A program made the translations under genes and the position numbers. This document shows positions 1 to 8,477 of a stretch of DNA of 64,000 nt, in pieces. Positions within the stretch are counted from its first letter, which is position 1. Every line of letters begins with the position of its first letter. The stretch covers positions 1 to 64,000 of the forward strand of contig NZ_LXKA01000309.1 of the NCBI RefSeq assembly GCF_001645125.1, in the 5' to 3' direction. The notes under the pieces are model-generated. The model was not told where the DNA came from and made no database searches. It saw nothing but the letters and a program-made list of their open reading frames with translations. The stretch is from Paraburkholderia ginsengiterrae. GTDB lineage: Bacteria > Pseudomonadota > Gammaproteobacteria > Burkholderiales > Burkholderiaceae.

Positions 1-191
1 GGCAACCCCCGAAGGGGGCACATGTGAACCCCCAGACGGGTTTGCAGAACACACAGGTTGAGATCAGTGTTGTGCCAGAAACAACACAACCCCCGAATCT
101 CCCTCTGGTGAGCATCACCAGAAACTACTTCTTCCAGATTGGCTGTGGCGCCGGGTTGACCAAAACCCGGGCGACGCAGCAACCCGTCAAA
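1..191 (+). other. 23S-5S rRNA intergenic spacer
   Basis: No open frame of note. The stretch lies directly before the 5S gene and resembles the 23S-5S spacers of Burkholderia rRNA operons, with small hairpins such as CCCCGAAGGGGG near 8-18 and GTTGTG/CACAAC arms near 70-90. The conserved 3' end of 23S rRNA is not recognisable, so 23S probably ends just before the window. The spacer should be transcribed as part of the rrn precursor and removed by processing. Confidence 0.55.
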
Positions 192-307
192 GCCTGATGA
201 CCATAGCGAGTCGGTCCCACCCCTTCCCATCCCGAACAGGACCGTGAAACGACTCCACGCCGATGATAGTGCGGATTACCCGTGTGAAAGTAGGTCATCG
301 TCAGGCT
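192..307 (+). rRNA. rrf: 5S ribosomal RNA
   Basis: The sequence starts GCCTGATGACCATAGCGAG and ends with the complementary GTAGGTCATCGTCAGGCT, forming 5S helix I. It also contains the conserved CCCATCCCGAACAGG loop. This is the large-subunit 5S rRNA as found in betaproteobacteria. Ends are set by helix I pairing and may be off by one or two bases. It is followed at 321 by a perfect terminator hairpin, so it is the last gene of the rRNA operon. Confidence 0.96.
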
Positions 308-320
308 CCCCCTGCAGTAT

Positions 321-353
321 CAGAAACCCCACCCCCAAAAGGTGGGGTTTCTG
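321..353 (+). terminator. rRNA operon terminator
   Basis: A perfect 13-bp inverted repeat CAGAAACCCCACC / GGTGGGGTTTCTG surrounds a CCCAAAA loop, 13 bases after 5S. The 3' arm carries GTTT rather than a long separate T tract. Position and stem strength make it the rrn terminator. Confidence 0.85.
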
Positions 354-502
354 CGTTTACATACCCAAAAAATACTGCATCACTTCTCCAACTGATGCAT
401 TACCTTCAGGGTAACGGGTCCCCAACGCCGACACTGCAGCCATACCGAGACGGGACAAGCGGCGGCAAATAAATCACCGCCTCAAGCCTCCACCAAGGAA
501 TT

Positions 503-1699
503 CTAGTTTCCTTGGGCAAGAAATCGCTGCGCCAACTGCACCCAGTACGTCGAGCCGATCGGCAATAAATCGTCGTTAAAGTCATAACTTGCGTTATGCA
601 GCATGCACGGTCCTGCTCCGTGGCCGGCGTCCCGGTGACCACCCTCACCGTTGCCCAGAAATGCGTAACAACCGGGCTTTGCCAGAAGCATGAATGAGAA
701 GTCCTCCGCGCCCATTGTCGGCTCGACCGCATCGTCGACATTTTCTGCGCCGACTAACTCCTTCATGACCTCGACGGCAAACCGCGTCTCTTCACTACTG
801 TTGATCGTCGGCGGATAGTTTCGGTGGAAATGGATATGGACGGAGCAATCGTAGGCGTCGGCGGTGCTCTCGGCGATCTTACGCATGCGTGATTCGATCA
901 GATCGAGCGTTTCGGTGGTAAATGTGCGCACCGTGCCCGCGATCCATGCATCGTTCGGCACGACATTGACCGCGTCGCCGGCGTGAATTTCGGTGATGGA
1001 CAACACCGCGGTGTCGAGTGGCTTCTTGTTCCGGGTGATGATGCTTTGCAGTCCATTCGCGATCTGCACCGCGGTAAAGACGGGATCGCGGCCGTTATGC
1101 GGCATCGCCGCATGCGCGCCTACACCCTTGATTTCAATGCGAAACTCGTTGCTTGATGCCATGATCGGGCCTTCAGTCACGCCGAAGTGACCCGCCGGCA
1201 TGCCTGGCCAATTGTGAATGCCGAACACCGCATCGACTGGAAACTTCACAAACAGGCCGTCGTCGATCATTGCCTGTGCGCCGGCGCCACCCTCTTCGGC
1301 GGGCTGGAAGATGAACACAATCGTGCCGTCAAAGTCGCCATGTTTAACCAAGTGCTGCGCAGCGCCGAGAAGCATCGCGGTATGCCCATCATGGCCACAC
1401 GCGTGCATTTTGCCGTCGTTTTTCGAACGGTGATCGAAGCTATTCAGCTCCTGAATCGGCAGTGCGTCCATGTCGGCCCGCAGGCCAATGGAGCTTGAAC
1501 TGTTACCGCGTTTCAGTACACCGACGACCCCCGTTTTGCCCAATCCGCGATGAGTTTCGATGCCCCAGGACTCGAGGGTTCGTGCCACCAGATCTGCCGT
1601 TGCAGTCTCTTCGTAACGCAGTTCCGGGTGGGCGTGGATTGTTCGTCGAAGGGCTTGGATTTCGCCGCGAGCGGCCTGGATTTCGGGGATCAGTTTCAT
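503..1699 (-). CDS. M20 family metallo-amidohydrolase (hippurate hydrolase-like)
   Basis: This 398-residue protein is a zinc/manganese amidohydrolase of the M20D group (hippurate hydrolase, N-acyl amino acid and IAA-amino acid hydrolases). It should split an amide bond between an acyl group and an amino acid in the cytoplasm; the substrate cannot be read from sequence. Visible metal and catalytic motifs are RADMDALP (74-81), HACGHDGHT (99-107, with the Cys and His ligands), the EEGGAG catalytic glutamates (135-140), His162 in GIHNWPG, and GAEDFSF and MLHNASYDFND near the C-terminus. There is no signal peptide. Length is normal for the family. It is divergent from the molybdopterin oxidoreductase gene, with 188 bases between the starts. 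Confidence 0.88.
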   Translation of the reverse strand: MKLIPEIQAARGEIQALRRTIHAHPELRYEETATADLVARTLESWGIETHRGLGKTGVVGVLKRGNSSSSIGLRADMDALPIQELNSFDHRSKNDGKMHACGHDGHTAMLLGAAQHLVKHGDFDGTIVFIFQPAEEGGAGAQAMIDDGLFVKFPVDAVFGIHNWPGMPAGHFGVTEGPIMASSNEFRIEIKGVGAHAAMPHNGRDPVFTAVQIANGLQSIITRNKKPLDTAVLSITEIHAGDAVNVVPNDAWIAGTVRTFTTETLDLIESRMRKIAESTADAYDCSVHIHFHRNYPPTINSSEETRFAVEVMKELVGAENVDDAVEPTMGAEDFSFMLLAKPGCYAFLGNGEGGHRDAGHGAGPCMLHNASYDFNDDLLPIGSTYWVQLAQRFLAQGN

Positions 1700-1887
1700 G
1701 ATGGAGTGATGATGCGCTTGTGCTTTGACTTGCGTGGGATCGCTCGGGGCAACATTGGCCCGGGCACGGTTGATAACTGATTCTACGCCGAAGCCCTATT
1801 TGGCGGCACCATGAGGCCAACGGGCAACGGGCGTAATAAAATCTCCCATTGCTCACACAGCCAACCGCCGCCCTGGACGGACCGCCG

Positions 1888-3966
1888 ATGAATGCCCCGA
1901 CTGATTTCGCTCGCGCCGTATGCCCGCACGATTGCCCCGACACTTGCGCGATGCGCGTGACCGTCCAGGCAGGACGGGCGATCAAGGTCGTCGCGGACCC
2001 CGAGCATCCTCCAACCCAAGGTGCGCTGTGCACCAAGGTCAGCCGCTATGCAGAACGCGTTCATCACCCACACCGGCTGACAACGCCGATGAAGCGAGTC
2101 GGCCGCAAAGGCGCGGGCAGCTTTGAGCCGATCAGTTGGGACGAGGCGTTCCAGCTCGCTGCAAGCCGTCTATCGGAGATTACACTCCGCACGCCGGAAG
2201 CGATCGTCCCATACAGCTACGCTGGCACGATGGGTTTGATTCAGGGTGACAGCATCGCGCAGCGATTCTTTCACAAGCTCGGCGCCTCGCAACTGGATCG
2301 TACGATCTGCGCGGCAGCCGGCGCGGCCGGATTGAAATACACCTACGGCGCGGGCCTCGGCATGCTTACGGAGTTCTTTGAGGAGAGCGAGCTCATCATT
2401 ATCTGGGGCTCGAATCCCATCGCGTCTAACCTGCATTTCTGGACCCGTGCCCAGCAGGCCAAGCGAAACGGTGCGCGTCTTATCGCGATCGACCCTTATC
2501 GGTCGCTAACCGCGGAGAAATGCCATCAGCACATTGCATTGAAACCCGGCACCGATGGCGCCTTGGCGCTCGGCATGATGAATGTTCTGATCACGGAAAA
2601 CCTGCTGGATCATACCTACATCGAAGCCCATACACTGGGCTTTGACGAGTTGAAGACTCGTGCGCTCAGTTATCCGCCTTCTCGCGTCGCTGAAATTTGC
2701 GGCATTGAAGAACAGGTGATCGTCGATCTCGCGCGGCTTTACGGCAGCACGAAAAAGGCCGCTATCCGGATGAATTACGGTCTGCAACGCGTGCGTGGCG
2801 GTGGCAATGCCGTGCGCGCAATTGCCTGCCTGCCATCACTGACCGGCGCGTGGCGCGAGAGAGCCGGAGGCGTACTGCTATCGTCCGGGGGCTGGGCGCC
2901 GGTCGACTCGCATGCGTTGCAGCGTCCCGATTTGATGCCCGGATGGCCGTCCAAACCTACTCGCGTCATCAATATGAACGCGATCGGCGACGCGCTTCTG
3001 CACAAAGGTGACGCAGTGTTCGGTCCCAAAGTGGAAGCCATCGTCGTGTACAACTCTAATCCGGTCGCCGTCGCACCTGATTCGGAACGAGTCGCGGCAG
3101 GTTTCGCGCGTGAAGATCTGTTCACGATCGTATTGGAACATTTCCAGACCGACACCGCGGACTACGCCGATCTACTCCTGCCTGCGACGACCCAGCTCGA
3201 ACACCTGGACGTACACAAGTCATACGGCCACACGGACGTTATGGTCAACTTGCCGGCCATCGCCCCGGTCGGAGACGCGCGTCCGAACACGGAGATTTTT
3301 CGCGGCATCGCACGCCACATGGGGCTCGATGAACCGGCACTATTCGAGAGCGACGAAACCGTCGCGCAGTCCGCGTTCCGCTGGCAAGACAAAGCACTTG
3401 AAGGCGTGGACTGGACGACGCTGAAACAGAGGGGTTGGGCCAAGTTGAACATTCCCGAGGCACCGTTCGCCGAAGGTGGTTTCCGAACGCCGTCCGGCAA
3501 ATGCGAGTTCTACAGCGAGCGCCTCGCGCAACAGGGCCTCGACCCGCTCCCAGACTATCTGCCGCCCTACGAATCCGCCGACGGCGCACCCGAATTAGCT
3601 GCCCGTTATCCGCTCGCGATGATCTCGCCCCCCGCCCGCAACTTTCTGAACAGCACGTTCGTGAACGTCGAAAGCCTGCGTTCGACGGAAGGGGAGCCGC
3701 ATCTGGACATTCATCCGGCTGACGCGCAGCCGCGAAACATCGCCGACGGTGACCAGGTGCGTATCTTCAACGATCGCGGCTCAATGCAGGCGCGCGCCCG
3801 GGTGACCGACAAAGCGCGCGAAGGGCTGGTCGTGGGTCTGTCGATCTGGTGGAAAAAGCTGGCGCCCGATGGCAGGAACGCCAATCAGGTCACCAGCCAG
3901 GCGCTCACCGACCTTGGGGGATCGGCGACCTTCTATGACTGCCTCGTCGAAGTCGAGCGCGCCTGA
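1888..3966 (+). CDS. Molybdopterin oxidoreductase family protein
   Basis: This 692-residue protein belongs to the DMSO reductase superfamily. The N-terminus has the 4Fe-4S Cys motif CPHDCPDTC followed by GALCTKVSRYAERV, then the molybdopterin oxidoreductase domain (GSNPIASNLHFW, NYGLQRVRGGGNAVR) and a C-terminal dinucleotide-binding domain (NDRGSMQARARVTDKAREG). No twin-arginine signal is visible, so it is probably cytoplasmic. An ATG at 1849 is in frame, but MNAPTDFARAVCPHDCPD is the usual family start, so 1888 is chosen. The substrate is unknown: relatives of this short type are annotated only as formate dehydrogenase-like or thiosulfate reductase-like. No partner electron-transfer subunit lies next to it. 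Confidence 0.85.
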   Translation: MNAPTDFARAVCPHDCPDTCAMRVTVQAGRAIKVVADPEHPPTQGALCTKVSRYAERVHHPHRLTTPMKRVGRKGAGSFEPISWDEAFQLAASRLSEITLRTPEAIVPYSYAGTMGLIQGDSIAQRFFHKLGASQLDRTICAAAGAAGLKYTYGAGLGMLTEFFEESELIIIWGSNPIASNLHFWTRAQQAKRNGARLIAIDPYRSLTAEKCHQHIALKPGTDGALALGMMNVLITENLLDHTYIEAHTLGFDELKTRALSYPPSRVAEICGIEEQVIVDLARLYGSTKKAAIRMNYGLQRVRGGGNAVRAIACLPSLTGAWRERAGGVLLSSGGWAPVDSHALQRPDLMPGWPSKPTRVINMNAIGDALLHKGDAVFGPKVEAIVVYNSNPVAVAPDSERVAAGFAREDLFTIVLEHFQTDTADYADLLLPATTQLEHLDVHKSYGHTDVMVNLPAIAPVGDARPNTEIFRGIARHMGLDEPALFESDETVAQSAFRWQDKALEGVDWTTLKQRGWAKLNIPEAPFAEGGFRTPSGKCEFYSERLAQQGLDPLPDYLPPYESADGAPELAARYPLAMISPPARNFLNSTFVNVESLRSTEGEPHLDIHPADAQPRNIADGDQVRIFNDRGSMQARARVTDKAREGLVVGLSIWWKKLAPDGRNANQVTSQALTDLGGSATFYDCLVEVERA

Positions 3967-4111
3967 AACTGGTAAAAAATCCCGCCGCGCTCCTTCGCGG
4001 TAGGTTGGAGGCTGCAGTCTAACCTAGCCGCTTTTCGCGAATTGCACCGGGGTGCCCATGCTACGATGCGTTTTTAGCACGACCATTCGAAAATAAAGGA
4101 GGAGACGCTGC

Positions 4112-5785
4112 ATGGACAAAATCTGGCTGAAATCTTATCCGCCCGGCGTTCCCGCAGAGATCGACCCGACGCGCTATTCGTCGGTCGCCGACCTGCTCGA
4201 CGAAGCCTTTCGCGAGCATCGAACCAAACCGGCGTTCGTCTGCATGGGCAAAGAGATCAGCTACGGCGAGCTCGACGTGCTTTCGCGCAAGCTCGCCGCA
4301 TGGTTCCAGGCGAAAGGGCTGGCGCGTGGCGCGCGCATCGCGATCATGATGCCAAACGTGCTGCAATATCCGGTGGCGATTGCGGCCATTCTGCGCGCGG
4401 GCTATGTGGTCGTGAACGTGAATCCGCTTTATACCCCGCGTGAGCTCGAGCACCAGCTCAAGGACAGCGGCGCGGAAGCTATCATCCTGCTCGAGAATTT
4501 CGCGGTCACCTTGCAGGCGATCGTACGCAACACGTCGATCAAGCATGTCATCGTCGCGGCGATGGGTGACCTGATGGGCGTCAAGGGCGCGCTCGTGAAC
4601 TTCGTCGTGCGCAAGATGAAGAAGATGGTGCCCGCGTGGAGCCTGCCGGGGCACGTCAAATTCAACACGGCGATCGCCGAAGGTGGGCGTTACAGTTTCA
4701 AACCGGTCCAGCAAGGTCCCGACGATGTCGCATTTCTCCAGTACACCGGCGGAACGACAGGCGTGGCCAAAGGCGCGACGCTGCTGCATCGGAACCTGAT
4801 CGCCAACGTGCTGCAGTCGGAAATCTGGCTGAATCCGGTCCGCACGAACCGCGCGGATATCGATCAGTTCGTCACGGTTGTTGCGTTGCCGCTGTATCAC
4901 GTGTTTGCCCTGACTGTTTGCGGTTTGTTGACGATCCGTACCGGCGGCCTCGGCGTTCTGATTCCGAACCCGCGCGATATTCCTGGCATGATCAAGGCGC
5001 TGGAAGGCTATCCGATCACCACGATCCCGGCCGTCAACACGCTGTACAACGCACTGTTGAATAGCCCGGACTTTCACAAACTCGACTTTTCCAAGCTGAT
5101 TGCTGCAAACGGCGGCGGTATGGCCGTGCAGGAGGCCGTCGCCAAGCGCTGGTACGAGCAAACCCGTACGCCGATTATCGAAGGATATGGGTTGTCGGAG
5201 ACGTCACCGTGTGTGACCTGTAATCCGGTTACCGTCACCGAATACAGTGGGACGATCGGTTTGCCGCTGCCGTCGACCGAAATCTCGATTCGCGATGACG
5301 AAGGCAACGAAGTGCCGCTGGGTCAGCCGGGGGAAATCTGCATCCGTGGTCCGCAGGTGATGGCGGGCTACTGGAAGCGGCCGGATGAAACGGCGAAAGT
5401 GATGACCGCGGATGGCTTCTTCAAATCAGGCGATGTCGGTCTGATGAACGAACGCGGTTTCGTCAAGATCGTGGATCGCAAAAAGGACATGATTCTCGTT
5501 TCCGGTTTCAACGTTTATCCGAACGAAATCGAAGACGTAGTCGCCAAATTGCCGGGCGTATTCGAAGTCGCCGCGGTCGGCGTGCCGGACCAGCACTCGG
5601 GCGAAGCGGTAAAGCTGTTCGTTGTGAAGAAGGACCAGTCCCTCACCGATGCCGACATCTTTGCGTATTGCAAGGAGCAATTGACCGGCTACAAGCGGCC
5701 GAAGATCGTGGAATTCCGCACGGAACTGCCTAAGAGCAATGTCGGCAAGATCTTGCGCCGGGAATTGCGCGACGGCCGCGTATAA
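4112..5785 (+). CDS. fadD: Long-chain-fatty-acid-CoA ligase FadD
   Basis: This 557-residue member of the ANL (acyl-adenylate) superfamily activates fatty acids to acyl-CoA with ATP, feeding beta-oxidation and phospholipid recycling at the inner membrane. Motifs are the AMP-binding P-loop YTGGTTGVAKGA (about 211-222), GYGLSETSP (about 359-367), the FFKSGDVG hinge region and the C-terminal lysine motif SNVGKILRREL (about 541-551). Length matches E. coli FadD (561). A strong ribosome site AAAGGAGGAG sits at 4096-4105. The gene stands alone and ends in a hairpin terminator at 5870. A medium-chain ligase is possible, but the full-length match favours FadD. Confidence 0.9.
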   Translation: MDKIWLKSYPPGVPAEIDPTRYSSVADLLDEAFREHRTKPAFVCMGKEISYGELDVLSRKLAAWFQAKGLARGARIAIMMPNVLQYPVAIAAILRAGYVVVNVNPLYTPRELEHQLKDSGAEAIILLENFAVTLQAIVRNTSIKHVIVAAMGDLMGVKGALVNFVVRKMKKMVPAWSLPGHVKFNTAIAEGGRYSFKPVQQGPDDVAFLQYTGGTTGVAKGATLLHRNLIANVLQSEIWLNPVRTNRADIDQFVTVVALPLYHVFALTVCGLLTIRTGGLGVLIPNPRDIPGMIKALEGYPITTIPAVNTLYNALLNSPDFHKLDFSKLIAANGGGMAVQEAVAKRWYEQTRTPIIEGYGLSETSPCVTCNPVTVTEYSGTIGLPLPSTEISIRDDEGNEVPLGQPGEICIRGPQVMAGYWKRPDETAKVMTADGFFKSGDVGLMNERGFVKIVDRKKDMILVSGFNVYPNEIEDVVAKLPGVFEVAAVGVPDQHSGEAVKLFVVKKDQSLTDADIFAYCKEQLTGYKRPKIVEFRTELPKSNVGKILRRELRDGRV

Positions 5786-5827
5786 GAGTGGTTCGGATGA
5801 TGATCGAGCACGAAGCCGGCACGAAGT

Positions 5828-5876
5828 AGTGTGTAGCGGAAAATTGCAAAGAGTGTGTAGCGGAAAAATGGCAAAG
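5828..5876 (+). repeat. 25-bp tandem duplication after fadD
   Basis: Two adjacent near-identical copies, 5828-5851 and 5852-5876, read AGTGTGTAGCGGAAAA followed by TTGCAAAG or ATGGCAAAG. They lie between the fadD stop and its terminator. The second copy runs into the left arm of that terminator. Confidence 0.8.
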
Positions 5877-5916
5877 GCCCGGCGGATGAAAGTCTGCCGG
5901 GCCTTTGCCTTTCTTA
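5870..5916 (+). terminator. fadD terminator
   Basis: A 14-bp stem GGCAAAGGCCCGGC / GCCGGGCCTTTGCC (5870-5883 and 5896-5909) with a 12-base loop is followed by TTTCTTA. It lies 84 bases after the fadD stop and is a good intrinsic terminator. Confidence 0.85.
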
Positions 5917-5969
5917 TTGAGCAATCGCAGTTGCTAACGCCAGCCCCGCAGACAGGCGCCGCAGCTTGC

Positions 5970-5998
5970 CATAAAAAAAGGCGCCCGAAGGCGCCTTT
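5970..5998 (-). terminator. Porin gene terminator
   Basis: Read on -, the stem AAAGGCGCC / GGCGCCTTT with a TTCG tetraloop is followed by a run of seven Ts (plus-strand AAAAAAA at 5973-5979). It lies 27 bases after the porin stop codon. Confidence 0.9.
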
Positions 5999-6024
5999 GA
6001 GGCAAACTGCTTTTTTACGACTTA

Positions 6025-7194
6025 TTAGAACTTGTGACGGATACCGATGCGAGCCGTGAACTGGTTCTGGTTCGCCGACGGGGTGATGCTGGCGATAGAT
6101 GCCGTTGCATCAACCACCTTGCCTGCCGCATTCAGCGTCTCGCCCAGAGCGTGTTGGTACACACCCGTCACGTACACGTCGGTACGCTTGGACAGGAAGT
6201 AATCCACGCCAACTGCACCTTGGTGGTACTGAGCACGCGACGAGCCGTTGATTTCCGCGCCACGCGTGTAGTCATACGCTGCGCCGACCAGCAACGCCGG
6301 GGTCAACTGATACTTGAAGTTCAGTTCCGCGTTATTGAACGTAGCCGATTGGCCTGCGAACGGCGATGCGTACGTAGCACCCAGGTTGCCGAAGCGGATG
6401 TTCGAGTACGTAGCACCGATCGTTGCTGCGCCGAACGTGTATGCACCGCCTGCGCCGATGACCTGGTACGTGTTAGCCGAAGCGAAGCCCGTGTACACGC
6501 CCGACGTCACAGCTGCATTTGCCGCGCTCGGAGCGGACGGCGTATTGAACAGGCCGCCTGCATTTGCCGGGGTACGCGCGTTCAAGTAGCCAACGCCGAG
6601 AACGAGAGGACCGTTGTTGTAGCCAGCGCCCAACGACCAGATCTGGTTCTGCGAGAAGTTGCCGGCTTGGCCGCCGAAGCTGTACGTGCCGCCGAACGTC
6701 AGGCCGCCGTAGTTTGCGCTCGTGTACTTGACCGTGTTGTTGGTACGGAACGAGTTGTTGAAGTTGTCGAGGTCGCTCGGGTGAGCAGCGATCGAACCGC
6801 CCCATTGATCGCCTGCTTCCAGCGGACCGACGTAGTCAACGACGGAGTCGTACTGACGACCCAGCGTGACCGTGCCGAACTGGCTCGACAGACCGACGTA
6901 AGCTTGACGACCGAACATCAGGCCGCCTTGACCCAGCTTGCCGGTGTTCACGTCAAAGCCGTTTTCCAACACGAAGATGGCCTTCAGACCGCCGCCCAGA
7001 TCTTCCGTGCCACGCAGGCCGAAACGCGAACCTTGCAGAACGCCGCTGGACAGGTTGTACAGGTGCTTGCCACCCGCGTTGGTGTTGATGTTGAAGCCTT
7101 CGTCAATGATACCGTACAGGGTCACGCTGCTCTGTGCATGAGCGACACCTGCAAATGCGCCCAGTGCTGCGAGAGCGAGAAGCGACTTTTTCAT
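6025..7194 (-). CDS. Gram-negative trimeric outer-membrane porin (OmpC/PhoE-like)
   Basis: This 389-residue general porin forms a trimeric 16-strand beta-barrel for passive diffusion of small solutes. A 20-residue signal peptide ends in VAHA before QSSVTLYG. The mature protein has the family's alternating strands (RFGLRGTEDLGGGLKAIF, FGRQAYVGLSSQFGTVTLGRQ) and ends IGIRHKF with the C-terminal Phe needed for barrel assembly. The frame extends upstream to 7365, but the start at 7194 has the signal peptide and a TTGGAGAT ribosome site, so 7194 is chosen. It is a single-gene unit with its own terminator. Burkholderiaceae genomes carry many paralogues, so no specific name is given. Confidence 0.93.
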   Translation of the reverse strand: MKKSLLALAALGAFAGVAHAQSSVTLYGIIDEGFNINTNAGGKHLYNLSSGVLQGSRFGLRGTEDLGGGLKAIFVLENGFDVNTGKLGQGGLMFGRQAYVGLSSQFGTVTLGRQYDSVVDYVGPLEAGDQWGGSIAAHPSDLDNFNNSFRTNNTVKYTSANYGGLTFGGTYSFGGQAGNFSQNQIWSLGAGYNNGPLVLGVGYLNARTPANAGGLFNTPSAPSAANAAVTSGVYTGFASANTYQVIGAGGAYTFGAATIGATYSNIRFGNLGATYASPFAGQSATFNNAELNFKYQLTPALLVGAAYDYTRGAEINGSSRAQYHQGAVGVDYFLSKRTDVYVTGVYQHALGETLNAAGKVVDATASIASITPSANQNQFTARIGIRHKF

Positions 7195-7241
7195 CGAATG
7201 ATCTCCAAGGAATACGAATCTTTTGTACAAGGCGAAATTTT

Positions 7242-7285
7242 TGTCTAGCGTTGAGGCCTTGCTTGTCCAACTTCGCGAGAAGTTG
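7242..7285 (-). promoter_or_regulatory. Candidate porin promoter with inverted repeat
   Basis: On -, TTGGAC (7265-7270) is 17 bases from TAGACA (7242-7247), a weak sigma-70-like pair about 50 bases before the porin start. A perfect 7-bp inverted repeat CAACTTC-GCGA-GAAGTTG at 7268-7285 overlaps the -35 end and could bind a regulator. This is inferred from sequence alone. Confidence 0.35.
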
Positions 7286-7314
7286 CACGTAATGTAACAA
7301 AAGGCATACATGGC

Positions 7315-7347
7315 ACAAAGAAAAAGGAGAGGGCCGGAGCCTCTCCT
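7315..7347 (-). terminator. Terminator-like hairpin on minus strand, no known gene upstream
   Basis: Read on -, AGGAGAGG-CTCCGGC-CCTCTCCT forms an 8-bp stem followed by TTTTCTTTG. It would end a minus-strand transcript starting within about 150 bases upstream (7348-7497), where no gene is known. It may end a small RNA or block read-through toward the porin promoter. Confidence 0.5.
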
Positions 7348-7497
7348 GTTTCGTTTACGCAACATGGTCTAAAATCAAAAGCTGGTCGCCTATTTCATGC
7401 GGATTGGTGGTTCCCGCCAGGCAGGTTTGACGCCACAAATCCTTATAGCGCGGGCCTGCCAGATCGGTGAGGCGGTTGTTGAGTCAGGGAGTGCTTA

Positions 7498-8136
7498 ATG
7501 TTTCTGGACGAGTTGATTAGCGAGTTTGATCGGGGTTTACGCTCAATGACCGGGGTGTCGCGGATGAGTCGTCCATTGCCGGTTCCGCAAGAATCGGCGG
7601 TGATGGGCGAGGCGCCCGAGCTCTCACCGGCTGAACGTGCACACGCGGCGGGCTTGATGCGCGTGAACCACGTCGGCGAGGTGTGCGCGCAGGCGTTGTA
7701 TCAGGCCCAGAAACTCGCCACCCGTTCGCCCGCGTTGCAGGCCGTGTTCAACCACGCGGCAATCGAGGAAGAGGATCATCTGGCGTGGACCGCCAAACGT
7801 CTCGAGGCCCTCGATTCGCGTCCCAGTCTGCTGAACCCGCTTTGGTATGCCGGCTCACTGGCAATCGGTCTGGCGGCCGGGCGCATGGGGGACCGTGTCA
7901 GTCTCGGCTTCATGGCCGAAACCGAGCGCCAGGTGGAGCAGCATCTGGATAGCCATCTCGATCAGTTGCCGGCTGCGGACCGCGAGTCGCGCGCGATCGT
8001 CGAGCAGATGCGCGTGGATGAGGCGGAGCACGGCAAATCGGCTATGGACGCAGGTGGCGTCGAGTTGCCATTTCCCGCGCGCGCACTGATGCGCGCGGTG
8101 TCGAAAGTCATGACGCGCACGGCCTATTACATCTAA
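7498..8136 (+). CDS. coq7: 2-nonaprenyl-3-methyl-6-methoxy-1,4-benzoquinol hydroxylase Coq7
   Basis: This 212-residue diiron monooxygenase of the ferritin-like fold hydroxylates the demethoxy-ubiquinol ring at C6, late in ubiquinone synthesis, at the inner membrane. It is the betaproteobacterial functional counterpart of E. coli UbiF. The diiron ligand motifs are visible: [12 protein letters not shown] (57-68, Glu61), EEDH (91-94), Glu141/Glu143 in [10 protein letters not shown], and DEAEH (174-178). The region [18 protein letters not shown] (114-131) is a hydrophobic membrane-binding helix. A ribosome site AGGGAGTG precedes the ATG. The gene stands alone before the dcw cluster; a T-less hairpin at 8173-8195 follows it. 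Confidence 0.92.
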   Translation: MFLDELISEFDRGLRSMTGVSRMSRPLPVPQESAVMGEAPELSPAERAHAAGLMRVNHVGEVCAQALYQAQKLATRSPALQAVFNHAAIEEEDHLAWTAKRLEALDSRPSLLNPLWYAGSLAIGLAAGRMGDRVSLGFMAETERQVEQHLDSHLDQLPAADRESRAIVEQMRVDEAEHGKSAMDAGGVELPFPARALMRAVSKVMTRTAYYI

Positions 8137-8172
8137 AATTCGAGGCCCTTGTTCAAGCACCGCCCGAAAGTG

Positions 8173-8195
8173 GGACGGCGCCTCGCGCGCCGTCC
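8173..8195 (+). terminator. Possible coq7 transcript-end hairpin
   Basis: A perfect 9-bp stem GGACGGCGC / GCGCCGTCC with a 5-base loop sits 36 bases after the coq7 stop. No T run follows, so intrinsic termination is uncertain. Confidence 0.35.
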
Positions 8196-8410
8196 AGCCG
8201 AAATACCCGGAACGCCAGCAAACCCCTCCCAATCCCGCTTCACGATCTCTTACATTCCACGCGTTTCCCTCGCACTTTTCACGTATCACCTTCACAAGTT
8301 GCACTAGCTCATTCATTTATAACGGTTTTCCGTTTTATGTCTGACATGAAAGAGTCGAGCTAAGTCCTTGTTCTAACAAACAAAATTCGCTCAAAAAGCG
8401 TGTCTCTCCC

Positions 8411-8439
8411 TTGACCCCTGTTTAGCGTTCCTCTAAAGT
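8411..8439 (+). promoter_or_regulatory. Candidate mra (dcw) promoter
   Basis: TTGACC (8411-8416) is separated by exactly 17 bases from TAAAGT (8434-8439). This is a reasonable sigma-70 pair about 107 bases before the mraZ start. The -10 runs into the first MraZ repeat, which fits repression by MraZ. Start-site mapping is not available. Confidence 0.55.
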
Positions 8440-8477
8440 GGGAGACAGTGTGAGAAAGTGTATTTTTGTGTGATCTC
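8438..8477 (+). promoter_or_regulatory. MraZ operator: four GTG repeats at 10-bp spacing
   Basis: Four units begin with GTG at 8438, 8448, 8458 and 8468: GTGGGAGACA, GTGTGAGAAA, GTGTATTTTT, GTGTGATCTC. Known MraZ operators are direct repeats with one-helical-turn spacing before mraZ, bound by the ring-shaped MraZ oligomer. The exact spacing and position make this a confident match to that pattern; binding itself is inferred. Confidence 0.75.

Larger units (their letters stand above)
7195..7497. other. Intergenic region between divergent porin and coq7
   Basis: The 303-base region holds the candidate porin promoter and inverted repeat (7242-7285) and a terminator-like hairpin readable on - (7320-7347). 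A TAAAAT hexamer at 7370-7375 may be a -10 for coq7, without a clear -35. The coq7 ribosome site AGGGAGTG lies just before the start. No protein-coding frame is convincing. Confidence 0.5.

Noticed and set aside
1-191. 3' end of 23S rRNA
   Set aside because: The conserved terminal helix and final 23S bases are not recognisable; the sequence fits a 23S-5S spacer better.
4042-4067. TTGCAC ... TACGAT as fadD promoter
   Set aside because: Spacing is only 14 bases, too short for sigma-70.
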